Positions 39,736 to 48,061 of a DNA stretch of 64,000 nt are shown here, in pieces. Every line of letters starts with the position of its first letter. Within the stretch, counting starts at the first letter, position 1. A program made the translations under genes and the position numbers. The stretch is from Photorhabdus australis DSM 17609 (GTDB taxonomy: Bacteria; Pseudomonadota; Gammaproteobacteria; Enterobacterales; Enterobacteriaceae): the NCBI RefSeq assembly GCF_000711895.1, contig NZ_JONO01000007.1:1-64000 (forward strand). Direction: 5' to 3'. Under the pieces are notes generated by a model. That model was given only the letters and a program-made list of their open reading frames with translations, did not search any database and was not told where the DNA came from.

Positions 39736-40809
39736 TTAATCCAAAACTACTTTATAAACTCTCTCTTTAGATTTATGCAGTATATTTACCTCGCCAATAA
39801 ATGCTATTTCGTAATGAATTATTACCTGACCATTACCTATATAATTAAAGAAAGTAATTCCACCTGGCTGGCCATCGGCGTTTGCTTCAGGATTAATTAC
39901 TCCCAACCGGACAACATTATCTTCACCAACCACTAAAGATTCTATTTTTAATACCAGCTCTCCTGCATCCTGATTATTACCAGAATAACCCCTTACATGA
40001 ACTGTACCTTTTTTTAACTCCTTGCCTTTAAGTTTAGCGTCTTTGACCATAATATTGATGTCATACTCAATAATACTCTCACCAATTGGCCGGCCTCTGG
40101 TTTCATCGTATTCATCAATATAAGGTACTTCCAGATCTCGACGAACCTGAACAGTTCCAGGATCTTCATCAAGTTCTACAACTATACGTTGAGCAGTAGA
40201 AAATTTAGCGCTACCGCTTTCACTAATAGTATAATAAACGCTGTCGTGTTTACCGCTAGTCAGGAGATCACTTTTTACCGATAAGCTACGGATATCATTA
40301 CTATCCTGTATACCTGGAACAGATACAACAGTGTTATCAAGAATAAATTTTACTTCGTGATTTTTCAAAATATTAGAATCAGAAAAAAGTACTTTAACCC
40401 CTGCTTTTATATCACTGCTATCAATTATATTATCATAATTTGCTGGATATATAGGTGCTGCTAATCCCACTGACTTCAGTTTGAATCGATCTAAAACAGC
40501 TTCCGCCACCACATTGCCACCAGCATCAGTCACTTCAGCAACAAATTTAATTGTGGTATTTACTTTTTGATCTGTCTTAATTTTTACTAAAATTTCAGAT
40601 GTTCTTCTAATTGGATCGAATAAGTTATTATTATTTACAATTTCATATTCGCCTTCACTCAAGCCATTCACGACAATCTTACTTTTGTAATTATCTAATG
40701 GCATAGAGCCATCATCATCTTTTAGAACTATAAATAGTCGCAATGGAACGTTAAACCAGTCTTTATGTGAAACCCAGTTAGTTACATCAGTATTAATTAA
40801 AAAATTCAT
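39736..40809 (-). CDS. Orphan 357-aa beta-rich protein of unknown function
   Basis: No family recognised. The protein has no signal peptide or membrane helix, is acidic, and alternates short hydrophobic and polar residues in the way of stacked beta-sandwich (Ig-like) domains: roughly 15-110, 115-215 and 215-355. It has no cysteines that I can see. Phrases such as RLFIVLKDDDGSMPLDNY, IKFVAEVTDAGGNVVAEAVL and INIMVKDAKLKGKELKKG resemble adhesin-like or surface repeat domains, but the repeats are weak. A good ribosome binding site (GAGGA) precedes the ATG. It is alone between two tRNA-Asn copies, reads against them, and is more AT-rich than housekeeping genes: probably accessory cargo. Confidence 0.8.
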   Translation of the reverse strand: MNFLINTDVTNWVSHKDWFNVPLRLFIVLKDDDGSMPLDNYKSKIVVNGLSEGEYEIVNNNNLFDPIRRTSEILVKIKTDQKVNTTIKFVAEVTDAGGNVVAEAVLDRFKLKSVGLAAPIYPANYDNIIDSSDIKAGVKVLFSDSNILKNHEVKFILDNTVVSVPGIQDSNDIRSLSVKSDLLTSGKHDSVYYTISESGSAKFSTAQRIVVELDEDPGTVQVRRDLEVPYIDEYDETRGRPIGESIIEYDINIMVKDAKLKGKELKKGTVHVRGYSGNNQDAGELVLKIESLVVGEDNVVRLGVINPEANADGQPGGITFFNYIGNGQVIIHYEIAFIGEVNILHKSKERVYKVVLD

Positions 40810-41330
40810 GATTTTTCCTCATCTTTTATAAAAACTATAAAAAAATCAGTCACTCTTTTCTGGGAAAACATTATATACTACATTTATATGTAAAGTTATT
40901 CACACCTCCTTAAAAATTAATTTACTCAACACCTTAATGTTTGTGATTTTTATTTCACAATATTTTTCATAAATAACGATTACTTACTTTATTGCATCTT
41001 ATATGCGCATATAAATTTATTATCAAGTTAAGGGAACATTGAAATATTATTATCAATAAAATCTCTTCTATATCTTTCATTTGTAATATAATTGCCGAAT
41101 GATGAATTGAATAATGAATTACTCTTTCAACTAATAATTATAGACGAGTAAACCGACTAATAAATATCAAAAGACAATAAGTGTTCTGTTAAAATAAAAT
41201 AGGAAAATTATCAAAAAATACAAAAATCCATAAATAAAATTTAAAGAAATATTCCATCATATTTTTAATGCCACAAATTAATTATTCTCTAAATAAAATA
41301 ATAGATAATATTTCCTCTACCTAATTATCA
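40810..41330. other. AT-rich intergenic region
   Basis: About 520 bp of very AT-rich DNA upstream of the orphan gene. No gene, no recognisable repeat. Presumably contains the orphan gene promoter. Confidence 0.5.
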
Positions 41331-41437
41331 TATACCGAATGAACTTCAAGATGCTTGAGCCGTTAGACATAAAAACATTTAAATTCAACAGCATAATCGT
41401 TTTTCAAACATGCACTTTGAAGTGTCTTGAGTATATA
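41331..41437 (+). repeat. Second palindromic repeat family, copy 1
   Basis: About 107 bp, from 'tataccgaatgaacttcaag' to 'gaagtgtcttgagtatata'. The ends are imperfect inverted repeats, and a reverse-complement copy of the whole unit is at 47475-47580. Different from the ERIC core, though both start TATAC and contain ACTTCAA. Confidence 0.8.
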
Positions 41438-41555
41438 TAAATATCAATTAGTACTCGCACTTCCTGTCTTAGGATATTTAATTGACTAAAAATGGCAAAA
41501 AAACACCATCTTGAGCGCCAGTTAATCAATTAAACTCAATTTTCACTTTTCCCCT

Positions 41556-41584
41556 TTGACAAGCCCCAAATACCCAGCTATTAT
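41556..41584 (+). promoter_or_regulatory. Promoter of tRNA-Asn copy 2
   Basis: TTGACA (41556-41561), 17-bp spacer, TATTAT (41579-41584), then GC-rich tcgctcc. Confidence 0.82.
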
Positions 41585-41606
41585 TCGCTCCGTTCTCAGG
41601 AACGAT

Positions 41607-41682
41607 TCCTCCATAGTTCAGTCGGTAGAACGGCGGACTGTTAATCCGTATGTCACTGGTTCGAGTCCAGTTGGAGGAGCCA
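41607..41682 (+). tRNA. tRNA-Asn(GTT), copy 2
   Basis: 76 nt, identical to copies 1 and 3, with anticodon GTT and encoded CCA. The 20 bp before it ('ttctcaggaacgat') also resembles copy 1. Confidence 0.98.
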
Positions 41683-41692
41683 AATTATGAAG

Positions 41693-41720
41693 AGCCCGCT
41701 TGATGCGGGCTTTTTGCTTT
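41693..41720 (+). terminator. Terminator of tRNA-Asn copy 2
   Basis: AGCCCGC / GCGGGCT stem with a 5-nt loop followed by TTTTGCTTTT, 10 bp past the tRNA. Confidence 0.88.
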
Positions 41721-41881
41721 TCTGATTTGTAAAACTAATCTTACAAATCAATCCTCAACATCATATCCGATTCAACCTACGCTCATCGCATATAATCCCA
41801 GCAATTAACTATTATTCAGCATAAAAACAGATCAAGAAGTTCAGTTTGCCAGCAAACAAACCATATCTGTTGTTTTATGCT

Positions 41882-41910
41882 TTGACAAAGCAAAAGCATA
41901 CCGCTAATAT
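41882..41910 (+). promoter_or_regulatory. Promoter of tRNA-Asn copy 3
   Basis: TTGACA (41882-41887), 17-bp spacer, TAATAT (41905-41910), then tcgcccc discriminator. Confidence 0.85.
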
Positions 41911-41930
41911 TCGCCCCGTTGTGAAGGAGT

Positions 41931-42006
41931 TCCTCCATAGTTCAGTCGGTAGAACGGCGGACTGTTAATCCGTATGTCACTGGTTCGAGTCCAGTTGGAG
42001 GAGCCA
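41931..42006 (+). tRNA. tRNA-Asn(GTT), copy 3
   Basis: 76 nt, identical to copies 1 and 2. No hairpin terminator directly follows; a T-rich stretch starts about 25 bp downstream. Confidence 0.98.
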
Positions 42007-42220
42007 ACTTCATATCCTTTACCCTCATGTTTTATTTTTTCTTCTTTACAAGAAAGTCTACCTCTGATTACCCTAATCCAACTAATTTAGATGAAATTTT
42101 CGCTGAAAATTACATTCAATAATAGATATTTAATCTATTTCACTTTATTATCCGTTCCCGGCTTGAATATGCTGAATTCAGCACTTGTCTTTCCTATTCA
42201 TAACAACTGGAGCCGGTTTC

Positions 42221-43273
42221 ATGACCACTGAATCATATACCATAAAAATCCGCCGCCCTGATGACTGGCATATTCATTTCCGTGACGGTGAAATGCTAAA
42301 AACTGTCGTTCCTTATACCAGTCACTATTTTGGCCGCGCTATCGTCATGCCTAATCTTCTTTCTCCGATAACAAAGATTGGCAGTGCCAAAGCCTATAGA
42401 GATAGAATATTAGCTGCTATCCCTAAAGGACATAATTTTCAGCCTCTTATGACTTGTTACCTTACTGATTCTATCAACAGTTCCCAAATAGAGGTCGGTT
42501 ATAAAGAAGGAATCTTCACTGCCTGTAAGCTCTACCCTGCCAACGCAACAACTAATTCAAGCCACGGTGTGTCTGATATTAATAATATTTATCCATTATT
42601 AGAGATTATGGAAAAACTAGGGATGCCTTTGCTCGTCCACGGCGAAGTTACTGCCTCTCATATTGATATTTTTGACCGTGAAGCCCGCTTTATTGAACAA
42701 GTCATGGAACCATTACGTAACCAGTTTCCCGCGCTGAAAATCGTGTTTGAACACATAACAACCAAAGAAGCAGCGCAATATGTACTGGAAGGAGATGACA
42801 ATCTAGCCGCAACGTTAACTCCACAGCATTTAATGTTCAACCGCAATCATATGTTAGTTGGTGGTATCCGTCCAAACTTGTATTGCCTGCCAATTCTAAA
42901 ACGTGATGTTCACCAAAATGCTTTGCGCACAGCGGTCGCCAGTGGCTGTGATCGTTTCTTCTTGGGCACAGACTCTGCACCACATGCACAGCACAGAAAA
43001 GAATCATCTTGTGGTTGTGCTGGCGTATTTAATTCCCCATCAGCATTACCTGCTTACGCAACAGTATTTGAAGAGATAAACGCATTACAGCATTTTGAAG
43101 CCTTCTGTTCTCTTAATGGCCCTAAATTTTACGGATTACCCATTAATGAAGGTTTTGTCGAGCTGACTCGCAAATCTTCCACTGTCATTGAACAGATTGA
43201 CTGTGGCAATGAAAAGCTTATTCCGTTTCTGGCTGGAGAAGATGCTGGTTGGGAAGTCAAAATAGCCGACTAA
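42221..43273 (+). CDS. pyrC: Dihydroorotase PyrC
   Basis: A 350-aa zinc amidohydrolase that cyclises N-carbamoyl-aspartate to dihydroorotate in pyrimidine synthesis. The metal ligands H17 and H19 (DWHIHFRDG), the bridging Lys in [12 protein letters not shown], later histidines in LLVHGEV and EHITTKEAA, and the catalytic Asp in GTDSAPH are all present. It aligns over its length with E. coli PyrC. I take the start at 42221, not 42185, since GGAG lies 8 nt upstream and the shorter form matches the family N-terminus. Monocistronic here; dinI, next to pyrC in E. coli, is 2.6 kb away. Confidence 0.97.
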   Translation: MTTESYTIKIRRPDDWHIHFRDGEMLKTVVPYTSHYFGRAIVMPNLLSPITKIGSAKAYRDRILAAIPKGHNFQPLMTCYLTDSINSSQIEVGYKEGIFTACKLYPANATTNSSHGVSDINNIYPLLEIMEKLGMPLLVHGEVTASHIDIFDREARFIEQVMEPLRNQFPALKIVFEHITTKEAAQYVLEGDDNLAATLTPQHLMFNRNHMLVGGIRPNLYCLPILKRDVHQNALRTAVASGCDRFFLGTDSAPHAQHRKESSCGCAGVFNSPSALPAYATVFEEINALQHFEAFCSLNGPKFYGLPINEGFVELTRKSSTVIEQIDCGNEKLIPFLAGEDAGWEVKIAD

Positions 43274-43474
43274 TATACACATGAGGGTGGCCTGTCATCC
43301 TCATTAATTTGTATAGTTATCAATCCACAACCAAACCGGATAATAATTCCTAACAAAAAACCTTCTTACTTTCATTAAAAAGCATATACTAATAATGACT
43401 CATTCAAGAATGAGGTAGTTTGCTCTTAGTCAATGATATTAATAATTAATGCAGTGATCTGATTAGGAGGTTTT

Positions 43475-43729
43475 ATGGGCAGTAAAGATGAAGTTATTCA
43501 AACGCATCCTGTTGTAGGTTGGGATGTCAGTACGGTTGATACGTATGATGCAGTGATGTTACGCCTTCACTACTTGTCCTCCCAGGATCAAACACCAGAA
43601 CATGTTATGGTAGACCGAACTTTATGGTTGACAACTGACATTGCAAAGCAATTGATATACATCCTCCAGGCAGGAATTGAAAAGATCGAATCCTCAGAAT
43701 ACAGCGATCTAAATCATATTAAGCACTAA
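43475..43729 (+). CDS. bssS: Biofilm regulator BssS
   Basis: An 84-aa small protein matching BssS (VVGWDVSTVDTYDAVMLRLHYLSS and LWLTTDIAKQLIYILQAGIEKIE patterns, given as landmarks). In E. coli it affects biofilm formation through indole/AI-2 signalling and catabolite control; its biochemical action is not known. A strong AGGAGG ribosome binding site precedes it. It retains its E. coli neighbourhood (pyrC side and trhO/lpxL side). Confidence 0.93.
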   Translation: MGSKDEVIQTHPVVGWDVSTVDTYDAVMLRLHYLSSQDQTPEHVMVDRTLWLTTDIAKQLIYILQAGIEKIESSEYSDLNHIKH

Positions 43730-43737
43730 TCTCAAAC

Positions 43738-43768
43738 CTGGACACCCAAATAAATGGGTGTCCAGTTT
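43738..43768 (+). terminator. Terminator of bssS
   Basis: 11-bp perfect stem 'ctggacaccca' / 'tgggtgtccag' with AATAAA loop, followed by TTT and preceded by AAAC, starting 9 bp after the bssS stop. Confidence 0.88.
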
Positions 43769-43928
43769 GGAGCGCATTGATTCATCTCAACGGTTTTATC
43801 TGAAATACCATATCATTAAATCATAATTTCGGATTAAGCTGGTTTTATTATCGCAATTGCCGAGTTGACTCTTAACGGATAAGGCGTTTATTGTGAACTC
43901 CGCCAAACAGGAACAGGGATGTACAATA

Positions 43929-44531
43929 ATGAAAATCTTAGTAGTTGAAGAATGCTATTATACCCGTTCAGGTATCAGTGAATTTTTAAAGAAGAATGAT
44001 AATATTGAACATATTGAAATTGTTAGCTTTTCTTCAATTAATGAAGCTATGAATACTATAAATAGTTTTTCTCCTGATATTGTTTTAGCTAACTTAACTC
44101 ACTATTGTCACCATGCCAGTTATTGCTCTAATTTACATAATTTCGTTACTCTTTTAGATAATACCCGTATCTATATATACCTCGACAACCCGTATCCTTA
44201 CTGTGATAACTATATTACATTGAAAAGTAATGTTTTTCTTCTAACAAAGAAAAATCTTCCTTATTTACTTAATAAACTGAGTAAAACAACACTAAAAGAA
44301 ATTCAGAAACACCGAGAGAAAATTGATGGATGTTGTTCTATTTTCAGTCCACAAGAACATAAAATTATCAATTATTGGATGAAAGAAGATCCAAATTACC
44401 AGATATCCCAAAAGTTAAAAATCAGTAGTAGTACAGTATATTCTCACAAAAGACATATTGCAGAGAAAATCAACGTACGTAATAGAATTGAACTCTGTTT
44501 TCTTTACAATGTTTTTAAATATCTCTATTAA
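43929..44531 (+). CDS. RcsA-like LuxR/NarL-family regulator with degenerate receiver
   Basis: A 200-aa protein with an N-terminal receiver-like domain (MKILVVEECYYTRSGISEFL...) and a C-terminal LuxR-type helix-turn-helix (about 140-195: FSPQEHKIINYWM ... ISQKLKISSSTVYSHKRHI). It resembles RcsA more than RcsB: the phospho-acceptor position is N55 (VLANL) in place of Asp and the acidic pocket is incomplete, so it should not be controlled by phosphorylation. RcsA-type proteins act as partners of RcsB. The frame is open from a GTG at 43893; I prefer the ATG at 43929 with AGGGA upstream. AT-rich codon use compared with its neighbours, and it interrupts conserved synteny, so likely acquired. Target genes unknown. 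Confidence 0.8.
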   Translation: MKILVVEECYYTRSGISEFLKKNDNIEHIEIVSFSSINEAMNTINSFSPDIVLANLTHYCHHASYCSNLHNFVTLLDNTRIYIYLDNPYPYCDNYITLKSNVFLLTKKNLPYLLNKLSKTTLKEIQKHREKIDGCCSIFSPQEHKIINYWMKEDPNYQISQKLKISSSTVYSHKRHIAEKINVRNRIELCFLYNVFKYLY

Positions 44532-44555
44532 TAAAAAATCCATTACCTAAAAATA

Positions 44556-44583
44556 AACTGGCACGTGAATCTCTGTGCCAGTT
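44556..44583. terminator. Shared terminator between convergent genes
   Basis: 9-bp stem 'aactggcac' / 'gtgccagtt', between the RcsA-like gene (+) and trhO (-), with A/T-rich flanks on both sides. Confidence 0.75.
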
Positions 44584-44593
44584 ATTAATACTC

Positions 44594-45652
44594 TTACTTA
44601 GTTAACTGCAATGAAGTGATATTCATTCCATCCTGCAAACGATGCCGAGATTTATTAAATATTTTTGCTCCATTTTCACGGCCAGCCCGGCGAATTCGCT
44701 GTTCTGCTTCTGGCAAGTTAACTTCTTCCCTGCATACTTCGCTACAACAACCTTCAAATTTATCTGCACATTCCGAACACTGAATAAATAACAGGTGGCA
44801 ACCATCGTTTTTGCAATTAGTATGGCTATCGCAAGATGTACCACACTGATGGCAATGAGCAATCACATCATCTGAAATACGTTCCCCCATTCGCTCATCA
44901 AATACAAAGTTCTTACCAATAAAACGTACCGGCAATCCCTGTTCTTTAGCTTTACGGGAATATTCAATAATACCGCCTTCTACGTGATACACGTTTTTAA
45001 AACCATTATGCAACATATAAGCGCTGGCCTTTTCACAACGAATACCACCTGTACAATACATCACAATATTCTTATCTTTATTATCCTGCAGCATTTCCAC
45101 TGCCATTGGCAATTGCTCGCGGAAAGTATCGGACGGAATTTCAATTGCATTCTCAAAATGCCCCACTTCGTATTCATAATGATTACGCATATCAACAAAT
45201 AACGTATCAGGATCATCCAGCATTTGGTTGACCTGCTCTGCTTTAAGATACTCACCGATCTTTGATGGATCAAAAGTTTCATCTTCAATACCATCGGCTA
45301 CGACGCGATCACGTACTTTCATACGCAAAACCCAGAAAGATTTTCCATCATCATCAAGGGCAATATTCAATCTCAGATTATCTAAGGCAGGATCAATTGA
45401 ATACAATAAAGCTTTCAACGCTTCCAGATTATGGGTTGGTAAACTTATCTGCGCATTAATCCCTTCTTTAGCAATATAAACCCGACCAAATACTGAAAGC
45501 TCAGTAAATTGTTGATAAAGATTATTACGAAAAACCAAGGGATCTAATATATTAAAATATTTATAAAAAGAAATGGTAGTACGAGGCTGAGCCTCCGCTA
45601 GCATACGTGCTTTCAGCTCTTTATTAGAAATGCGGTTATGTAACACTGGCAT
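44594..45652 (-). CDS. trhO: tRNA uridine(34) hydroxylase TrhO (YceA), rhodanese family
   Basis: A 352-aa protein matching E. coli YceA/TrhO, which hydroxylates U34 of tRNAs in an O2-dependent route towards 5-carboxymethoxyuridine. N-terminal acylphosphatase-like domain, central rhodanese domain with active cysteine in [12 protein letters not shown], and a C-terminal Cys-rich segment ([32 protein letters not shown]). The open frame extends to 45838, but AGGAAAG precedes the ATG at 45652 and the protein from there ([10 protein letters not shown]) matches E. coli, so I use that start. Confidence 0.95.
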   Translation of the reverse strand: MPVLHNRISNKELKARMLAEAQPRTTISFYKYFNILDPLVFRNNLYQQFTELSVFGRVYIAKEGINAQISLPTHNLEALKALLYSIDPALDNLRLNIALDDDGKSFWVLRMKVRDRVVADGIEDETFDPSKIGEYLKAEQVNQMLDDPDTLFVDMRNHYEYEVGHFENAIEIPSDTFREQLPMAVEMLQDNKDKNIVMYCTGGIRCEKASAYMLHNGFKNVYHVEGGIIEYSRKAKEQGLPVRFIGKNFVFDERMGERISDDVIAHCHQCGTSCDSHTNCKNDGCHLLFIQCSECADKFEGCCSEVCREEVNLPEAEQRIRRAGRENGAKIFNKSRHRLQDGMNITSLQLTK

Positions 45653-45857
45653 GGTGTACTTTCCTGAACGATAAGTCATAAGAGTGGATGTATAAATGAT
45701 GGCCTCTGCCATCAAATGTATATGATAACGAAAATGATTTTCAACGAGTAGCAATTTATAACATAGCGATAGAAATAAGAGAGGAATCTGTCCTCTCTTC
45801 AATGATTGCAAGTTATTTACATACAGGCAATGGAACAAACTGGTAGCAGTTTAACCC

Positions 45858-46094
45858 TTAAGGCTGAAACCAATCATCAGCACTTTCCCATATTTCTTGT
45901 AAAATCTCTTCTATGATTTCTCGATCATCGGAAGTGCCACCACGAATAGACAACCCATCACTACTTGCTAACTTCACATTGGTCTTAATATCAGGCCAAC
46001 GATACTTAAGACGTTTATCCAGTTCTACAGCCAGGGCGGGGACGGCACCTTTTGGTAACTTCTTAGATTTGTTGATAGTCACTTCTACATGCAT
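45858..46094 (-). CDS. dinI: DNA-damage-inducible protein DinI
   Basis: A 78-aa acidic protein with the DinI fold pattern (MHVEVTINKSKKLPKGAVPAL start and acidic C-terminal helix EIIEEILQEIWESADDW). DinI binds and stabilises RecA filaments and tunes the SOS response. Ribosome binding site AGAGGGA. A LexA box lies 22 bp upstream of the start codon, as in E. coli. Transcribed towards trhO with about 200 bp between. Confidence 0.95.
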   Translation of the reverse strand: MHVEVTINKSKKLPKGAVPALAVELDKRLKYRWPDIKTNVKLASSDGLSIRGGTSDDREIIEEILQEIWESADDWFQP

Positions 46095-46115
46095 AGTTTT
46101 TCCCTCTACGAATAC

Positions 46116-46135
46116 AACTGTTTAAATAAACAGTA
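46116..46135 (-). promoter_or_regulatory. LexA (SOS) box of dinI
   Basis: 'aactgtttaaataaacagta': CTG-N10-CAG core with flanking symmetric AA/TA, a near-consensus SOS operator directly upstream of dinI. Confidence 0.9.
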
Positions 46136-46421
46136 ATATTATTCACGCAAATTGTAAATAGCTTATGAAAAACTATTTTAATAGTTATATATCAATATGT
46201 TATTAACACTCTTTTTCTCAGATATCAAAATGAAATAATCAACAAATATACTATTATCTACCAAAAAAAGTTGCTGGCAGTTTGACAGAAGGTCAGAATA
46301 TTACCCAACATCGATCTCATAAACATTTCATGCCTGAAAACTTCGATATCCAGTCAAAAAGTGTCACAATAGGCATATTGTTTTATCCATATTGTTGGAA
46401 TAATAAATAATCCGGGAATCC

Positions 46422-47363
46422 ATGATACAAGCACCTTCTTTTCAACGTTCACTATTCCGTCCTCGTTACTGGCCTACCTGGTTTGGTATCGGTCTGCTTT
46501 ACTTATTAGTTCTGCTCCCATATCCAGTTATTTACTGGATAGGCACCCGTCTGGGCAGACTTTCCATGCGTTTCCTGAAAAAACGGGCAAAAATCGCCGA
46601 AAGAAACCTTGAGTTATGTTTTCCTGACATTCCAGAGGAAAAGCGCAACGAGTTATTAATAAAAAACTTCGAATCCGTCGGCATGGGAATATTTGAAACG
46701 GGTATGGCCTGGTTTTGGCCAAACTGGCGAATAGAACGCTGGTTTAAAGTTACCGGACGGGAAAATATTCAAAAAATTCAGGCTACTGGACAAGGAATTA
46801 TCGTTATTGGTATCCACTTCCTGACCTTGGAACTGGGCGCCCGAATCCTCGGCATGCTAAATCCGGGTATTGGTGTCTATCGCCCGAATGACAACCCAGT
46901 TATGGACTGGCTGCAAACGTGGGGAAGATTGCGCTCTAACAAATATATGTTGGACCGAAAAGATCTTAAGGGCATGATCCGCTGCCTGAAAAATGGTGAA
47001 ATTGTCTGGTATGCGCCAGATCATGATTACGGCCCACGAAAAAGTGTATTTGCACCATTATTTGCGGTAGAACATGCGGCAACAACTACAGGTACCTCGA
47101 TACTTGTGCGTCTTGCCGATCCAGCAATGATCCCATTCACTCCCCGCCGCTTGCCTGACGGAAAAGGCTATGAGCTCATTATTCAGCCAGCCGTAGATGG
47201 GTTCCCGACAAATGATGAAGTGAAAGCAGCCGCTTTTATGAACAAAGTGGTCGAGCGGGAAATTTTACAAGCTCCTGAGCAATATATGTGGTTGCATCGT
47301 CGCTTTAAAACTCGTCCTGAAGGTATGCCTTCTCTGTACGGTCAAACTGATAGAACCCATTAA
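46422..47363 (+). CDS. lpxL: Lipid A lauroyl (or palmitoleoyl) acyltransferase LpxL/LpxP type
   Basis: A 313-aa inner-membrane acyltransferase that adds a secondary acyl chain to Kdo2-lipid IVA. One N-terminal membrane helix (about 20-42), then the lysophospholipid acyltransferase-type domain with the catalytic HX4(D/E) motif, HFLTLE in [15 protein letters not shown], and the conserved [10 protein letters not shown] and [11 protein letters not shown] segments. The length equals E. coli LpxL/LpxP. Position next to dinI/trhO favours LpxL over the cold-induced LpxP, but chain preference cannot be read directly. Confidence 0.93.
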   Translation: MIQAPSFQRSLFRPRYWPTWFGIGLLYLLVLLPYPVIYWIGTRLGRLSMRFLKKRAKIAERNLELCFPDIPEEKRNELLIKNFESVGMGIFETGMAWFWPNWRIERWFKVTGRENIQKIQATGQGIIVIGIHFLTLELGARILGMLNPGIGVYRPNDNPVMDWLQTWGRLRSNKYMLDRKDLKGMIRCLKNGEIVWYAPDHDYGPRKSVFAPLFAVEHAATTTGTSILVRLADPAMIPFTPRRLPDGKGYELIIQPAVDGFPTNDEVKAAAFMNKVVEREILQAPEQYMWLHRRFKTRPEGMPSLYGQTDRTH

Positions 47364-47373
47364 ATACCCTCAA

Positions 47374-47402
47374 CGGCTGTTTCTTCACTCAAGAAACAGC
47401 CG
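47374..47402 (+). terminator. Hairpin after lpxL
   Basis: 12-bp stem 'cggctgtttctt' / 'aagaaacagccg' with a 5-nt loop, 10 bp past the lpxL stop. The T-run after it is weak (gataactttt). Confidence 0.7.
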
Positions 47403-47474
47403 CGATAACTTTTGTGTACAATCCAATAATCCTTATTTTGTTTCAATATTGATGTTATGTATTTTAATTTGGTT

Positions 47475-47580
47475 TACACTCAAGACACTTCAAATTGCAT
47501 GTTTGAAAAACAATTATGTTGTTGAATTTAAATATTTTTATGTCTGACGGCTCAAGCATCTTGAAGTTCATTCGGTATAT
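47475..47580 (-). repeat. Second palindromic repeat family, copy 2
   Basis: Reverse complement of the 41331-41437 unit: starts 'tacactcaagacacttcaaa' and ends 'cttgaagttcattcggtata'. The two copies match along almost the whole length including the AT-rich middle, differing at scattered positions. Confidence 0.8.
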
Positions 47581-48061
47581 CTCTGAATTTTATATAAAAA
47601 TCAAGACTAATATAAAAATGACAAATAAAAACAAGGCTGATAATTAAACATCTTTACTTTCTTATTTTTTATAATCACCTTCAATAATTGGCTACTAAAA
47701 CTAATATTTATATATTATAAATATTATGTGATTTTCACTTTAACTTATTTTTATTGATGAAAATTTTCCTGATATAAATATAGGAAAATCAATAGCCTTC
47801 CCCCTTGTTTTAATCAACCAGGGGTAAAAAACGAGATTTCTATCAGATTTTTCTCTGAAAAATGAAATATAAAGCAAGAGATATCCTATCTACCAATAAA
47901 ATTAATCGGAAAACATGTTAAATATATATTAATAAGACAGGACGTCATTTAATAATAACGTGGCTTTTTTTGCTCCAGATCTAAATCTGAAAGAGTTTTT
48001 TAAAAGCTTTATTTGTTGCACACACCACACTCCAGGAGTGTAGTATTATAGGAAAACTTAA
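47581..48061. other. AT-rich intergenic region upstream of the POT transporter
   Basis: About 480 bp without a gene. Just before the transporter is a small hairpin 'cactccaggagtg' and the ribosome binding site 'aggaaaac'. No operator recognised. Confidence 0.5.

Noticed and set aside
45652..45838. A 62-residue N-terminal extension of TrhO
   Set aside because: The start at 45652 has a better ribosome binding site and matches the E. coli N-terminus; the extension does not look like protein.
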